Of a stretch of DNA of 64,000 bases, positions 38,128 to 47,206 are shown piece after piece; the first letter of the stretch is position 1, and each line of letters starts with the position of its first letter. Under the pieces are notes generated by a model that made no database searches, had not been told where the DNA came from, and worked only from the letters and a program-made list of their open reading frames with translations. The DNA comes from Gammaproteobacteria bacterium (GTDB lineage: Bacteria > Pseudomonadota > Gammaproteobacteria > Pseudomonadales > Azotimanducaceae), in assembly GCA_009840305.1 (NCBI GenBank), contig VXNY01000030.1:1-64000 (forward strand), given 5' to 3'. The translations under genes and the position numbers were made by a program.

Positions 38128-39999
38128 TTAGGGTCGGTAATTTCCTACTACGCGTCGCGTATCAAGTTCCCTGTGGGTAAATCTTACCTTGTCAAAGTGT
38201 TCAAGTACATCAATGCAAATCATTCTTCCCATTCCGCACTTGTCTCGAAACTGTTTTACTGTGAAGGGTCCTGACTTATTTAATGCCAGAGCTATATCAG
38301 CTAGTTCACGAAGTCGATTCGCGGAGAAATATCGTTTATCGGTGACTTGAACAAATAGTTTCGCTTTTAGCATCCGTTTGAGTTCAGTTTCAAGACTTCG
38401 CAAGGGCACTCGCAATTCGCGAGCGATATCTCCGATAGGGTAGGGCTGTTGCGTATCGATGAGTGGAAGAATCCTGGCGTACAGGTCTTTGTTGTACGAA
38501 AGCGTTACCTCTGTTCGACGAGCGGACGCATATTGTCCTCTTTGGACTTGAAAGAAACCTGTATTACGGCCGTGAGTCAAAGTAAAGCGGACAGTTTCTT
38601 CATCGAGCGAAATTCTCTGCACTATTTGAGATAGAGATAAACCGAACTGGTTAGGATTTGCCGCGTGATATTCGTCTAAGACCAGCGTGAGTTGTTTTCT
38701 AGTAGTGTCCAACTTAGACTTTGCTAACAAGCGATTATTAACCTGTTGGATGGTATTCCAATCTACAACTGAGTTGAATTGGACCTGTGACAGGTTCCAC
38801 TGCTTGCGAAATTCCTCACCTTTTACACTCTTCAGCCTACATGCTTCTAGAAGTGCCAGCCTCGGCTCTGCTAGACTTACTGATTTTGTCAATTCCTTCA
38901 ATTGTTGAAGGCGGGTAGGGAATCGGCGACGAGTGAAAGGCGCAGTGGTCGCAATCACTATACCTCCACCAATCGTTCTATCTAATCCTTGGTCCCGAAT
39001 TATGACACGGTCGCCCATCGCTATGTGTAGGGGCGTATCAACTGATACATCTACTAGTCCTTTTGTACCATGGACTAAGGGTGCCTCGAGTAAAAATAGT
39101 TTGCCCAATCGGTGAGCGGTTCCGTGGTAGACATGTACGTGGCACCAATTTTTGATTTCTCTAGGAAATCCCACAGCCAGCTCAAACTCAAGGGTCATCG
39201 CATCTGAGGTAGCCGCTGTATCTGGATCACGTAACCAATCGCCTCTGGAAATTTCGGTGGCATTTACTCCGGCTATTTGTAAACCACAACGGTCGCCGGT
39301 TTGTGCGATTTGGGAAGGTAGTCCATTCGCTATTAAACGTCGTACACGCACGCTGTTCTCTACAGCCGAGAGGTGAACGTCGTCGCCTACCTTGACTTCT
39401 CCGTCATACACGGTACCTGTGACAATCGTACCTAAACCTTGGCGGGAAAACACTCGATCTACAGGAAGTCTGAATGCCCGTGAAGATGGATGTCGCTCCG
39501 TTAGACTAGCACTGTTCGTGAGTGAATCTCGAAGCGTACTCAGTCCCACGCCTGTTTTAGCTGATGTATTGATGATTGGCGCATCACTCAGGAAAGTTGG
39601 TTTCAAGAAGTCGCGTAATTGAGCATTGACTGTTTGAAGTTGATACTCGTCGACGTTGTCGACTTTGTTTAGAACTACGGTGCCACTTTCAAGACCGAGT
39701 AGTTGTAAGATCTGTAGATGTTCCTCGGTTTGTGGCATGATGCCGTCGTCTGCCGCTACAGTCAGAAGTGCGTGTTGCATCCGCGCGACACCAGCGATCA
39801 TGTTTTGAATAAAGCTATGGTGGCCGGGCACATCCACAAAACCAATTCGATGATCATCAAAATCGGTGTACGCAAACCCCAGATCAATGGTAAGTCCCCG
39901 AGCCTGTTCTTCTGCTAACCTATCGGTATCGATCCCTGTAAGTGCTTTAACGATCGCAGTTTTGCCGTGGTCGACATGTCCAGCTAGCGTAACAATCAT
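38128..39999 (-). CDS. selB: Selenocysteine-specific elongation factor SelB
   Basis: SelB delivers Sec-tRNA(Sec) to UGA codons next to a SECIS hairpin. The 623-residue protein has an EF-Tu-like GTPase domain (GHVDHGKTAIVKAL, DVPGHHSF, NKVD), beta-barrel domains, and a C-terminal half of winged-helix domains that bind the mRNA hairpin (for example YPIGDIARELRVPLRSLE and GPFTVKQFRDKCGMGRM). Its ATG overlaps the selA stop by four bases, and both lie on the minus strand, convergent with the phytase. Length is close to E. coli SelB (614). Confidence 0.96.
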   Translation of the reverse strand: MIVTLAGHVDHGKTAIVKALTGIDTDRLAEEQARGLTIDLGFAYTDFDDHRIGFVDVPGHHSFIQNMIAGVARMQHALLTVAADDGIMPQTEEHLQILQLLGLESGTVVLNKVDNVDEYQLQTVNAQLRDFLKPTFLSDAPIINTSAKTGVGLSTLRDSLTNSASLTERHPSSRAFRLPVDRVFSRQGLGTIVTGTVYDGEVKVGDDVHLSAVENSVRVRRLIANGLPSQIAQTGDRCGLQIAGVNATEISRGDWLRDPDTAATSDAMTLEFELAVGFPREIKNWCHVHVYHGTAHRLGKLFLLEAPLVHGTKGLVDVSVDTPLHIAMGDRVIIRDQGLDRTIGGGIVIATTAPFTRRRFPTRLQQLKELTKSVSLAEPRLALLEACRLKSVKGEEFRKQWNLSQVQFNSVVDWNTIQQVNNRLLAKSKLDTTRKQLTLVLDEYHAANPNQFGLSLSQIVQRISLDEETVRFTLTHGRNTGFFQVQRGQYASARRTEVTLSYNKDLYARILPLIDTQQPYPIGDIARELRVPLRSLETELKRMLKAKLFVQVTDKRYFSANRLRELADIALALNKSGPFTVKQFRDKCGMGRMICIDVLEHFDKVRFTHRELDTRRVVGNYRP

Positions 40000-41375
40000 T
40001 TCAGCAAAGAAAGCGAACTCAACAGTTCATTTAGCGGGTCCGCACCACGCATATCGAGCACGATACGTTCCTTGCTGATCCGACCAATCACCGGAGAACT
40101 TAACTCTCTTAGGTCTCGCTCCAAGTTTATAAGGTGGGACTGCTGTGCGTGACCTATGGTAACTGCGACCGTTGGTACCACGGTAGTCGGTTGTGACCCA
40201 CTACCGAGTTGGGATTCGGACGGTTCAACTTGTACTTCAAATTCCGGTAATTTTTCCTGCAAGACAGCACTTACGTGCGTTGCTCGGTGGTTTAATTGGC
40301 GGGGAGTGAGGTTCAGTTCTCGCATCAATCGAACATTTTTGTCAAGATTTTCGGGATCTTCATAGGCTTTCAATGTTTCGTTGAGTAAAGCTAACGATAG
40401 CTTGTCCATCCTCAAGGCTCGCTTTAGGGGGTTGGAATTGATTTGTTTGCACAGTTTTTGTTTACCGACGATGATTCCAGCCTGTGGTCCACCCAACAAT
40501 TTATCGCCGGAAAACGTTATCAAATCTACACCTAAGTCAATGAGATGGTTGGGTTGAGGTTCTTCTGGTAGCCCAAATCGCTGCAAATCCGTTAGAGCAC
40601 CGCTACCGAGGTCAAGTACAAGTGGAATGTCTTCTCGTCGCGCTAGTTTGATCAACTCGGACTCACTTACACTATGTGCAAACCCTTGAATCGAATAATT
40701 ACTTGGATGCACTTTGAGTAACAATGCAGATTCTGGAGTGATGGCATTCTCGTAGTCTCTTAGCCAAGTTCTGTTGGTTGTTCCAACTTCGACGAGCTTG
40801 GTTTCGGAACGTGACATGAGCTCCGGAAGGCGAAAGCTTCCGCCAATCTCGATCAGTTCACCTCGCGACACAATTACTTCCTTGCCGTATGCAAGTGTGT
40901 TGAGAGCTATCCAAACTGCAGCTGCATTGTTGTTGACTATCACTGCTGACTCAGCACCCGTGAGGTGGCATAACCGCTCTCGAATTACCGCTTCCCGATC
41001 GCCGCGTTTTCCGCGTTTGAGGTCGTATTCCAGTGTTGTTGGCCACGTCGCCGCCGAGACAGATCGTTGAATTAGGTCAGGATCGAGCGTCGCGCGACCA
41101 AGGTTTGTATGAACCAAGACGCCGGTTAAATTGAACACTCTTTGATATCCGAGTTCACGATTTCTGCGTAACCAAGATGTAGCGCGATCCCGATACTCGT
41201 CCAAAGATAAATCTTGAGATTTCAAATCTGCTGATCTCAGTTCTTGCTGTATCGCACGTAACGCTTCAGTTACAGCAAGTCTACCCCAATCCGATATCAG
41301 TGATAGGAAATCTGGTGCACGGATTAATTTGTCGATGGAAGACAATCGCGGTGTAGGTTTCGATTGATTTGTCAC
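39996..41375 (-). CDS. selA: L-seryl-tRNA(Sec) selenium transferase SelA
   Basis: SelA converts Ser-tRNA(Sec) to Sec-tRNA(Sec) using selenophosphate and pyridoxal phosphate. The 459-residue protein shows FNLTGVLVHTNLGRA, VNNNAAAVWIALNTLA, VEVGTTNRTWLRDYE and the cofactor lysine K292 in FSGDKLLGGPQAG. The start is GTG. selA-selB is a two-gene operon; selC and selD are not visible in the window, and no UGA-containing selenoprotein gene was recognised here. The genome should encode at least one selenoprotein, most often formate dehydrogenase. Confidence 0.97.
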   Translation of the reverse strand: MTNQSKPTPRLSSIDKLIRAPDFLSLISDWGRLAVTEALRAIQQELRSADLKSQDLSLDEYRDRATSWLRRNRELGYQRVFNLTGVLVHTNLGRATLDPDLIQRSVSAATWPTTLEYDLKRGKRGDREAVIRERLCHLTGAESAVIVNNNAAAVWIALNTLAYGKEVIVSRGELIEIGGSFRLPELMSRSETKLVEVGTTNRTWLRDYENAITPESALLLKVHPSNYSIQGFAHSVSESELIKLARREDIPLVLDLGSGALTDLQRFGLPEEPQPNHLIDLGVDLITFSGDKLLGGPQAGIIVGKQKLCKQINSNPLKRALRMDKLSLALLNETLKAYEDPENLDKNVRLMRELNLTPRQLNHRATHVSAVLQEKLPEFEVQVEPSESQLGSGSQPTTVVPTVAVTIGHAQQSHLINLERDLRELSSPVIGRISKERIVLDMRGADPLNELLSSLSLLK

Positions 41376-41827
41376 CGTTGAAAGAGTCTTGGTATGGAGG
41401 AACTAGAAATTAAGTATTATTCTGATTACGGAGTGGGGTGGTTTAAATACTCGTGTGATACCAACAAGTGTTCAATCGGATCTCTTGGTCCCTCATTACG
41501 AGAGAATTCGGTGCATCAAGATCGAGTCTTATCTATCAACCCTATTGATGGCTATGTATTTGTTGTTGGCTAGTGTGTGATCACGTACTTCAAGCACCAC
41601 ATATCAAAAAAACTAGGTGAAGTGTCGACTCAGAGGATTGCTGTGCATTTCAAAGTTTTTAGATGACAGGTATTGGATCAAACAGTCGGTTTATTATACA
41701 TAACAACAGTATATAAAAATGCTTGTTCTAGAATACTGCATGTTATATCGATTTCTTCACATGGTAATTACATAGAATTGGAATATAGGCCACTTGTCGC
41801 TTTGTATAGATATGTTGGGTTTGTAAA
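41376..41827. other. AT-rich divergent intergenic region between selA and a desaturase-family gene
   Basis: No gene is supported in these 452 bases. The right half is AT-rich (for example TTTATTATACATAACAAC around 41690-41707 and TATATAAAAATG around 41710-41721), so promoters for both flanking genes probably lie here, but I could not pair -35 and -10 boxes convincingly. I looked for tRNA-Sec, which often sits near selAB, and saw no long acceptor stem or T-loop-like GGTTCGA motif. Confidence 0.4.
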
Positions 41828-42505
41828 TTGAGCATCATTGGAGTTTCCATATTAGGTATTTTCGTAGTCATGATTGGCTCGGGAGTACTGATGGGGGTGT
41901 GTCAACTCTCCTATAGTTCCGTACCGAAAGTACGGAATAACAGCAGAGACATCTCAACAGCACGGAACTATTGGACCGTTATTGTGCTAAACGTGGTTGC
42001 AATATTCGGTACCTACATTGGCGCAGTGTTGCTATTTTCGGAACACTTAATCAGTTCCGGACCTACGTACTGGTACGATGCCATTCTTGCGATTCTTATC
42101 TACGATTTTGCTTATTACTGGCTTCACCGCGTAATGCATACAAAGTTTCTAATGCGGTATTTGCATGGGTGGCATCATCGTTGTAGGCATCCAACAGCAA
42201 TTGACGGTCTATATCAGAGACCGCATGAGACAGTACTCGCACTGTCTATGCTTATGGTTTGTGTTGCGTTAGTCGGTCCAGTGAGCGTGCCGTCGTTTGT
42301 GTTGGTGATTTTCATTCACACATTGATAAACATGTTGGATCATGCTAACTTACGAACAGGGATCGGTTGGTTGGACCACATAATGTATGCTCACGACTTG
42401 CATCACTCCAGTAGAAACGTTAACTTCGGTTTCACACCACTCTGGGACCATGTTTTTGGTACGACCCATAAACACGCTCAACACGAAAAACTAGACAATT
42501 TGTAA
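41828..42505 (+). CDS. Fatty acid hydroxylase/sterol desaturase family membrane protein
   Basis: This 225-residue protein has several membrane segments and the histidine clusters of the di-iron fatty acid hydroxylase superfamily: HRVMH (H100, H104), HGWHHR (H113, H116, H117), HTLINMLDHAN, and HDLHH near residue 195. These ligands bind two irons that activate oxygen to hydroxylate or desaturate a lipid. The exact lipid substrate cannot be told; bacterial relatives act on fatty acids, carotenoids or hopanoid/sterol-like lipids. The start is TTG; an in-frame stop at 41807 prevents a much longer form. It stands alone between selA and the first giant permease-like gene. Confidence 0.88.
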   Translation: MSIIGVSILGIFVVMIGSGVLMGVCQLSYSSVPKVRNNSRDISTARNYWTVIVLNVVAIFGTYIGAVLLFSEHLISSGPTYWYDAILAILIYDFAYYWLHRVMHTKFLMRYLHGWHHRCRHPTAIDGLYQRPHETVLALSMLMVCVALVGPVSVPSFVLVIFIHTLINMLDHANLRTGIGWLDHIMYAHDLHHSSRNVNFGFTPLWDHVFGTTHKHAQHEKLDNL

Positions 42506-42695
42506 GATCTTTTAACGAACCCTAGTCCGTCTAGCTAAAAGGCACTGTCGTTACTTCGTTGACTTTTTCGTGTTTGAACGAGCAAACATCAATTTTCATG
42601 GTGCCCTTGTAACGGCAGTAGCTCGACAAACATCTTTCGTACTATGGGCTAAGCGTCGAGGTCTCGACAAAGAGCTAAAGAGTTGAATCTCTGTT

Positions 42696-45600
42696 ATGTT
42701 GACGTTGCAAGCAGTTTTTGTTCTAGCGCTGTTTGAAGTAAAGCTAACACTCAAACTTTTTCGGACCAAGATATACCTTCTGCTCGCGAGCGCCGTGTGT
42801 ATAGTCTTCTACGCACTCGTCGAATGGCAGTACATCTTCAGGGCGGCCGAATCAGCTAGCGTGGGCATCATGGCGCCGACATACTTAGCCACGACTCTAG
42901 GTCCGTACTTCTTGGCACTCTTTTGTCTCGCGATCGTTTTGCTCGCTTACGATCTTCGGGAAAGAGATCTTCGTAGTAGCATCAACGAAGTTTTGGAAGT
43001 CGTTCCAGCTTCTAATGTAACGGTCGTGTTTGGTCGGTTGTTGGGACTAGTCTTGTTGCTTGTCATTCCAGTCGTGGTCTTCGTTTTCGCGATTATTCTG
43101 TACGGTTCGATCGCAGAGGGTGCTGGTCTTGGCTATGGTAATCTCATTGAATTACACAGTACCGCCGCGTTCTTAGTCTGGGACCTAGTACCCAATCTCG
43201 CATTTTTTGGTTCTTTGGTCATATTTTTGTCTACGTTTATACGATCTAAAGCGACCGTTGTCCTAATCGCGCTGACAAGTCTTCTAGTCATTTTTTGGCT
43301 GTTTCTCCGGTTGCCGCTCGACGCATCCAGCTCTCTTGTTACCACTACAGGGGCGACACTGTTCCCATCGGAAATTGCTCCCCGTTTTGTTTCGGTCGAG
43401 ATACTACTCAACCGGTCTTCCTTGTTGTTTTTCACCCTTGGATTTGTGGTATTAGCTGGATGTTGTTGGCAACGTCCTTTAACGAATCGCACTCGTTTCG
43501 CAGTTGTTGGTGTTTGTTCTTGCGTTTTTGGTAGTTTGATAATCGGTGGAGCATTGTTTCATCAGCAACTTAGCCAGCAGGAAATACAAAGATGGGTTCG
43601 CGCCCACGTTGCGTTGGAACTGAGTACATTTCCTGACGTAACCCACATACGAGGCAGTGTCGATATAGTCCCAAACCACAAAGTAGAGTTGGACCTGACC
43701 GTCAAATTGATCCCACCCGAGGACAACAGTCAAGATTACGTGGCTTTGTCGTTCAATCCGGGTTATCAAATTGACAAATTTTGGGTGGATGGCAATGAAA
43801 TTGATGACTATAGCTTCGAACACGGAATCTTACGAATTCCTATCCTCACTCGAGATGGGAACGCCATACCTGTCAGAATTAAGGCTCGTGGTCGCCCTGA
43901 TGCACGCTTTGCGTATTTAGATGCCGCTGTAAAAACTAAAGACATTACCGGTGCGAAGGTTCGGAACTTGTTTGCGATGGGTACGGCAAGCTTCATATTT
44001 CATCCTAGGTTTGTGGTTCTAACTTCAGGAATCAAGTGGTATCCGACGTCCGGAGCTGCAACCGGTGAAGACGAACTCGATACACGGCCGCGTGATCTCT
44101 TCATGGTTGATCTCAAAGTAACGGTACCAAAGGACTGGCTTGTCGCTGGCCCAGGGCATCGTGAATTGACCACAACAAACGACGCGAAAAAATTTGTTTA
44201 TCGGATTGCACCAAAGAATCCGGTCCCCGAAATGACTGTAGTCAGTTCGAAATTTGAGCGAGCCAGTACGGTGGTGGAAGGTATTGAGTTTGAAGTGCTC
44301 TATTCGAAACTTCATCGACGCAGATTCAGTGACCTGAGAGAAATCGAAACGTCTCTCAAGACGCGTCTGTCGAGTTTCTTAGTCTATTGGGTCAACGTGG
44401 GACTCGTTTATCCTTATGAACGTTTTTCTCTTGTTGAAGTTCCAGCAGCGTTGCGCATATATGGTGGAGGGTGGAAAATGGATACGGTCATGGGACCTCC
44501 AGGTTTGATGTTGATGCGGGAATCGTCTCTACCAAACTCCAATGTATCCATTGTGGATGAGTTAAATTTTGATCACAATTCCGAACTTTTTAGACATGAT
44601 GAATCACAACGATTGCAGAGGAGTTCAGCAGGAACGGATTTGTCTTCATATTTCAACAGCAACGTGTTTGGCGAACATCCAACAATCGGATTTACTAGGA
44701 ACTTTGTTCACTACCAAACTTCAATCACTGGACCGGGCGCGCAAGAATTGAGTCAAGTTCTGGAGGACGTAGCTCAACGGCTAATTTTTGATCGAAGCAT
44801 TTTTTGGGATGATCGAATTGATATTTACCCAAGCCGCGCCTTTATATTTGAGGTGGCTCTGAAGAATGCAAAGAGAAGTGTCTATGACCTATTTGACATG
44901 AATCGAAGGACACCCAGAAAGAGCCGAGAAGAGTTAGCGTTAGTGCGCCGAGGTAGTCAAACTGAAGTATGGAACGATTTTGAACAGTATTCATTAGGCA
45001 AACTTACATTCTCTCAAGCACCACTAAGATCATTTAGAGCCGTACGTATGAAATCCACAGCATTATCTCAGATCATGCTTAAGCTCTTAGGTAGACGGTC
45101 GACCGCCACGATATTAGGACTTCTAGTAAATACGTACAAAGGTGTCCCCTATGGTTACGATGATCTGGTAGCCGAGGCTAGAAAGGCTGAAGTTGACTTA
45201 GAAAACGTTCTTGGAGATTCGTTCACCTCGAAGGGACTGCCTGGTTTTATATTGGCTGAACCAACGATTAAACGGTTACCAGATTCAGAGTATGGTAAAG
45301 TTTTTCAAGCGAGTCTTATCGTTCACAACTCAGAACCATTTGATGGCTTCGCGACGGTGTCGTGGTTGCATGAAGGAGCAGGAGGTGGTCAGCGCGACGA
45401 CACTAGGAAGGTATCAAAATCATTTTTAGTTCGCGGTAAGAAATCAGTGCGACTGAATGTGGTCAGCTACTCGTTTCCTAGACCGATTGACGTTGTATAT
45501 GTTGAACCTTATTTGTCCTTAAATCGGGAAGCTGTTCGCATTGACATCCCAGAGACTTTTGACGTAGACACTATAGTAGACGAGCCTGCACAGCCTTATG

Positions 45601-46253
45601 TTGTCGACATTTCCTGGTCGCCCATTGATAGTCCTGAGATCATCGTCGACGATCTCGACACAGCATTTGAGACAGTGTATGAACGACCGCCTCTTACGAC
45701 GATACCGGTTATTTCGTTCGTTCGTGATCTAATTGGCACTTCCTTCGTGGAAGAATGGGACCAAGGCATGCTACTGTATGTACCGGAACGTGGTGTTCCA
45801 CCGCAGAAACAGAGATGGCTGCGTCGTATCCATGAAAATGCTTACGGAAAGTATCGTCATACATATACCTTTGTCTACAAAGGTAAGCGGGAACATCCGT
45901 CGTATGCCAAATTTACCACATCGCTACCCACATCTGGTCGTTGGCGTCTGGACTACCACATGCCGGTCGAGTTTTTAGATCCAAACGGTGCGGAGGCTCG
46001 CATTCAGTTGGTTCAAGGAAGAGAAATAGACTGGTACGAAAGATATCCACCTGGGTTGACCCAAATTTTGATAGCATATGGTGATGCAAGAGAAACGCAC
46101 GAATTCGATGCACAAGCTGCCAAGTTTGGCTGGAACACCATTGGTGAGTTTGATGTTGACTCAACACACATTGAAGTCTGGATATCGGGTGCGTCCGACA
46201 AGAAGACAATCTATGCTGACGCAATTCGGTGGGTACCGCTAACGGAGGATTAA
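42696..46253 (+). CDS. ABC-2-permease/pseudo-M1/golvesin-like giant membrane protein, copy 1
   Basis: This 1,185-residue protein is the most divergent of four paralogues. About six to seven membrane segments lie in residues 20-300, with ABC-2-permease-like features such as ALFCLAIVLLAYDLRERD and VVFGRLLG. The following periplasmic region resembles the M1 aminopeptidase fold used in permease/M1 fusions (IKWYPTSGAATGED, RIYGGGWKMDTVMGPPG), but no HExxH zinc motif is present. The C-terminus, from about residue 980, looks like a golvesin-type carbohydrate-binding-like domain (VDDLDTAF, YGKYRHTYTF, YADAIRWVP). No ABC ATPase gene is adjacent. It lies on the plus strand, convergent with the hut genes; the other three copies lie beyond them in the opposite direction. 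Function is unknown. Confidence 0.8.
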   Translation: MLTLQAVFVLALFEVKLTLKLFRTKIYLLLASAVCIVFYALVEWQYIFRAAESASVGIMAPTYLATTLGPYFLALFCLAIVLLAYDLRERDLRSSINEVLEVVPASNVTVVFGRLLGLVLLLVIPVVVFVFAIILYGSIAEGAGLGYGNLIELHSTAAFLVWDLVPNLAFFGSLVIFLSTFIRSKATVVLIALTSLLVIFWLFLRLPLDASSSLVTTTGATLFPSEIAPRFVSVEILLNRSSLLFFTLGFVVLAGCCWQRPLTNRTRFAVVGVCSCVFGSLIIGGALFHQQLSQQEIQRWVRAHVALELSTFPDVTHIRGSVDIVPNHKVELDLTVKLIPPEDNSQDYVALSFNPGYQIDKFWVDGNEIDDYSFEHGILRIPILTRDGNAIPVRIKARGRPDARFAYLDAAVKTKDITGAKVRNLFAMGTASFIFHPRFVVLTSGIKWYPTSGAATGEDELDTRPRDLFMVDLKVTVPKDWLVAGPGHRELTTTNDAKKFVYRIAPKNPVPEMTVVSSKFERASTVVEGIEFEVLYSKLHRRRFSDLREIETSLKTRLSSFLVYWVNVGLVYPYERFSLVEVPAALRIYGGGWKMDTVMGPPGLMLMRESSLPNSNVSIVDELNFDHNSELFRHDESQRLQRSSAGTDLSSYFNSNVFGEHPTIGFTRNFVHYQTSITGPGAQELSQVLEDVAQRLIFDRSIFWDDRIDIYPSRAFIFEVALKNAKRSVYDLFDMNRRTPRKSREELALVRRGSQTEVWNDFEQYSLGKLTFSQAPLRSFRAVRMKSTALSQIMLKLLGRRSTATILGLLVNTYKGVPYGYDDLVAEARKAEVDLENVLGDSFTSKGLPGFILAEPTIKRLPDSEYGKVFQASLIVHNSEPFDGFATVSWLHEGAGGGQRDDTRKVSKSFLVRGKKSVRLNVVSYSFPRPIDVVYVEPYLSLNREAVRIDIPETFDVDTIVDEPAQPYVVDISWSPIDSPEIIVDDLDTAFETVYERPPLTTIPVISFVRDLIGTSFVEEWDQGMLLYVPERGVPPQKQRWLRRIHENAYGKYRHTYTFVYKGKREHPSYAKFTTSLPTSGRWRLDYHMPVEFLDPNGAEARIQLVQGREIDWYERYPPGLTQILIAYGDARETHEFDAQAAKFGWNTIGEFDVDSTHIEVWISGASDKKTIYADAIRWVPLTED

Positions 46254-46411
46254 CGACTTTAGAGTCGAAAGCGATTGACTTGCTGAATTTACAAGGGCAT
46301 TCACCCAGAGGGAAAGAACTCCTAACATCTCAACATTAGAGATTTCGACTACGCTCCAAAATAGCTCGAAAGTACGAAAATTCATTGCGTGTTGAGAGTA
46401 GGGGGAGCATC

Positions 46412-47206
46412 TCAGTACAAGGCCTGTGCTGTCCGAACGTAAGTTGATAGCATCGTATCTAAACATTGAACGAATCGTTCTGCCGCAGTTTCATCGTAGA
46501 TTAAAGTGTCCTCGTACATGTACGCGCGTTGTGCCTTCTCAAGTTGGAGGGCGTGTACGTTTTCGTCCGGATTACCGTGAGCTCGAGTGATGTACCCGCC
46601 TTTGAATCGACCGTCTACCACAGCGGAGTACTCAGATTCATTTGCAAACTCATGTACGGCTTCAGTTAGCCGGTGATCACAACTAGTCCCGTCAACAGTA
46701 CCTATATTCAAAATTTTCAGCGTTCCTGAGAACAAAGAGGGTACTCGAGAGGGGATAGAGTGGGCATCCCATAGCAGCCCGAATCCAAATTTTTCCTTCA
46801 TTTGAGCAAGTTCGGTACTGACCTTGTGATGATAGGGTTGCCAATATTGTTCTATACGCTCTTGTTTTTCGCTTTGGGAGACTGTCTTTCCTTCTAGGTA
46901 AATGTCCTCGCCACCGAAAGTCTTTGAAGGGCACAGTCCAGTGAACAATTGACCTTTATAGAGTTCCTCGTCCGTGGATGGTCGATTCAGATCGATAACG
47001 TATCTAGAGTAATTTGCAGAAATTACACTCGCACCCAGATTAGGTGCAAATTGGTACAGTCGTCGTACGTACCAATCAGTGTCCGGTAGCGCTAGTCCTA
47101 TAGCGGTCATTCGCTCTTTCATACCGAGAGCCAGCTCACGTCCGTCGTGTGGTACGCTAACTAGGAGCGGTATACTTCCCTCGACGAAGTCGTAGACAGG
47201 AATCAT
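46412..47206 (-). CDS. hutG: N-formylglutamate deformylase HutG
   Basis: HutG hydrolyses N-formylglutamate to glutamate and formate, the last step of the HutF-type histidine pathway. The 264-residue protein shows the family elements SVPHDGRELALGM, DTDWYVRRLY, ANYSRYVIDLNRP, WDAHSIPSRVP and GGYITRAHGNP, which carry the likely metal ligands. Its start overlaps the hutH stop by four bases (ATGA), so it ends the hutF-U-H-G minus-strand run. The pairing with HutF rules out the HutE/arginase-like alternative route for this set. Confidence 0.95.
   Translation of the reverse strand: MIPVYDFVEGSIPLLVSVPHDGRELALGMKERMTAIGLALPDTDWYVRRLYQFAPNLGASVISANYSRYVIDLNRPSTDEELYKGQLFTGLCPSKTFGGEDIYLEGKTVSQSEKQERIEQYWQPYHHKVSTELAQMKEKFGFGLLWDAHSIPSRVPSLFSGTLKILNIGTVDGTSCDHRLTEAVHEFANESEYSAVVDGRFKGGYITRAHGNPDENVHALQLEKAQRAYMYEDTLIYDETAAERFVQCLDTMLSTYVRTAQALY

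Noticed and set aside
41376..41827. A tRNA-Sec gene next to selA.
   Set aside because: No long acceptor stem, TCA anticodon context or T-loop motif was found by eye on either strand.
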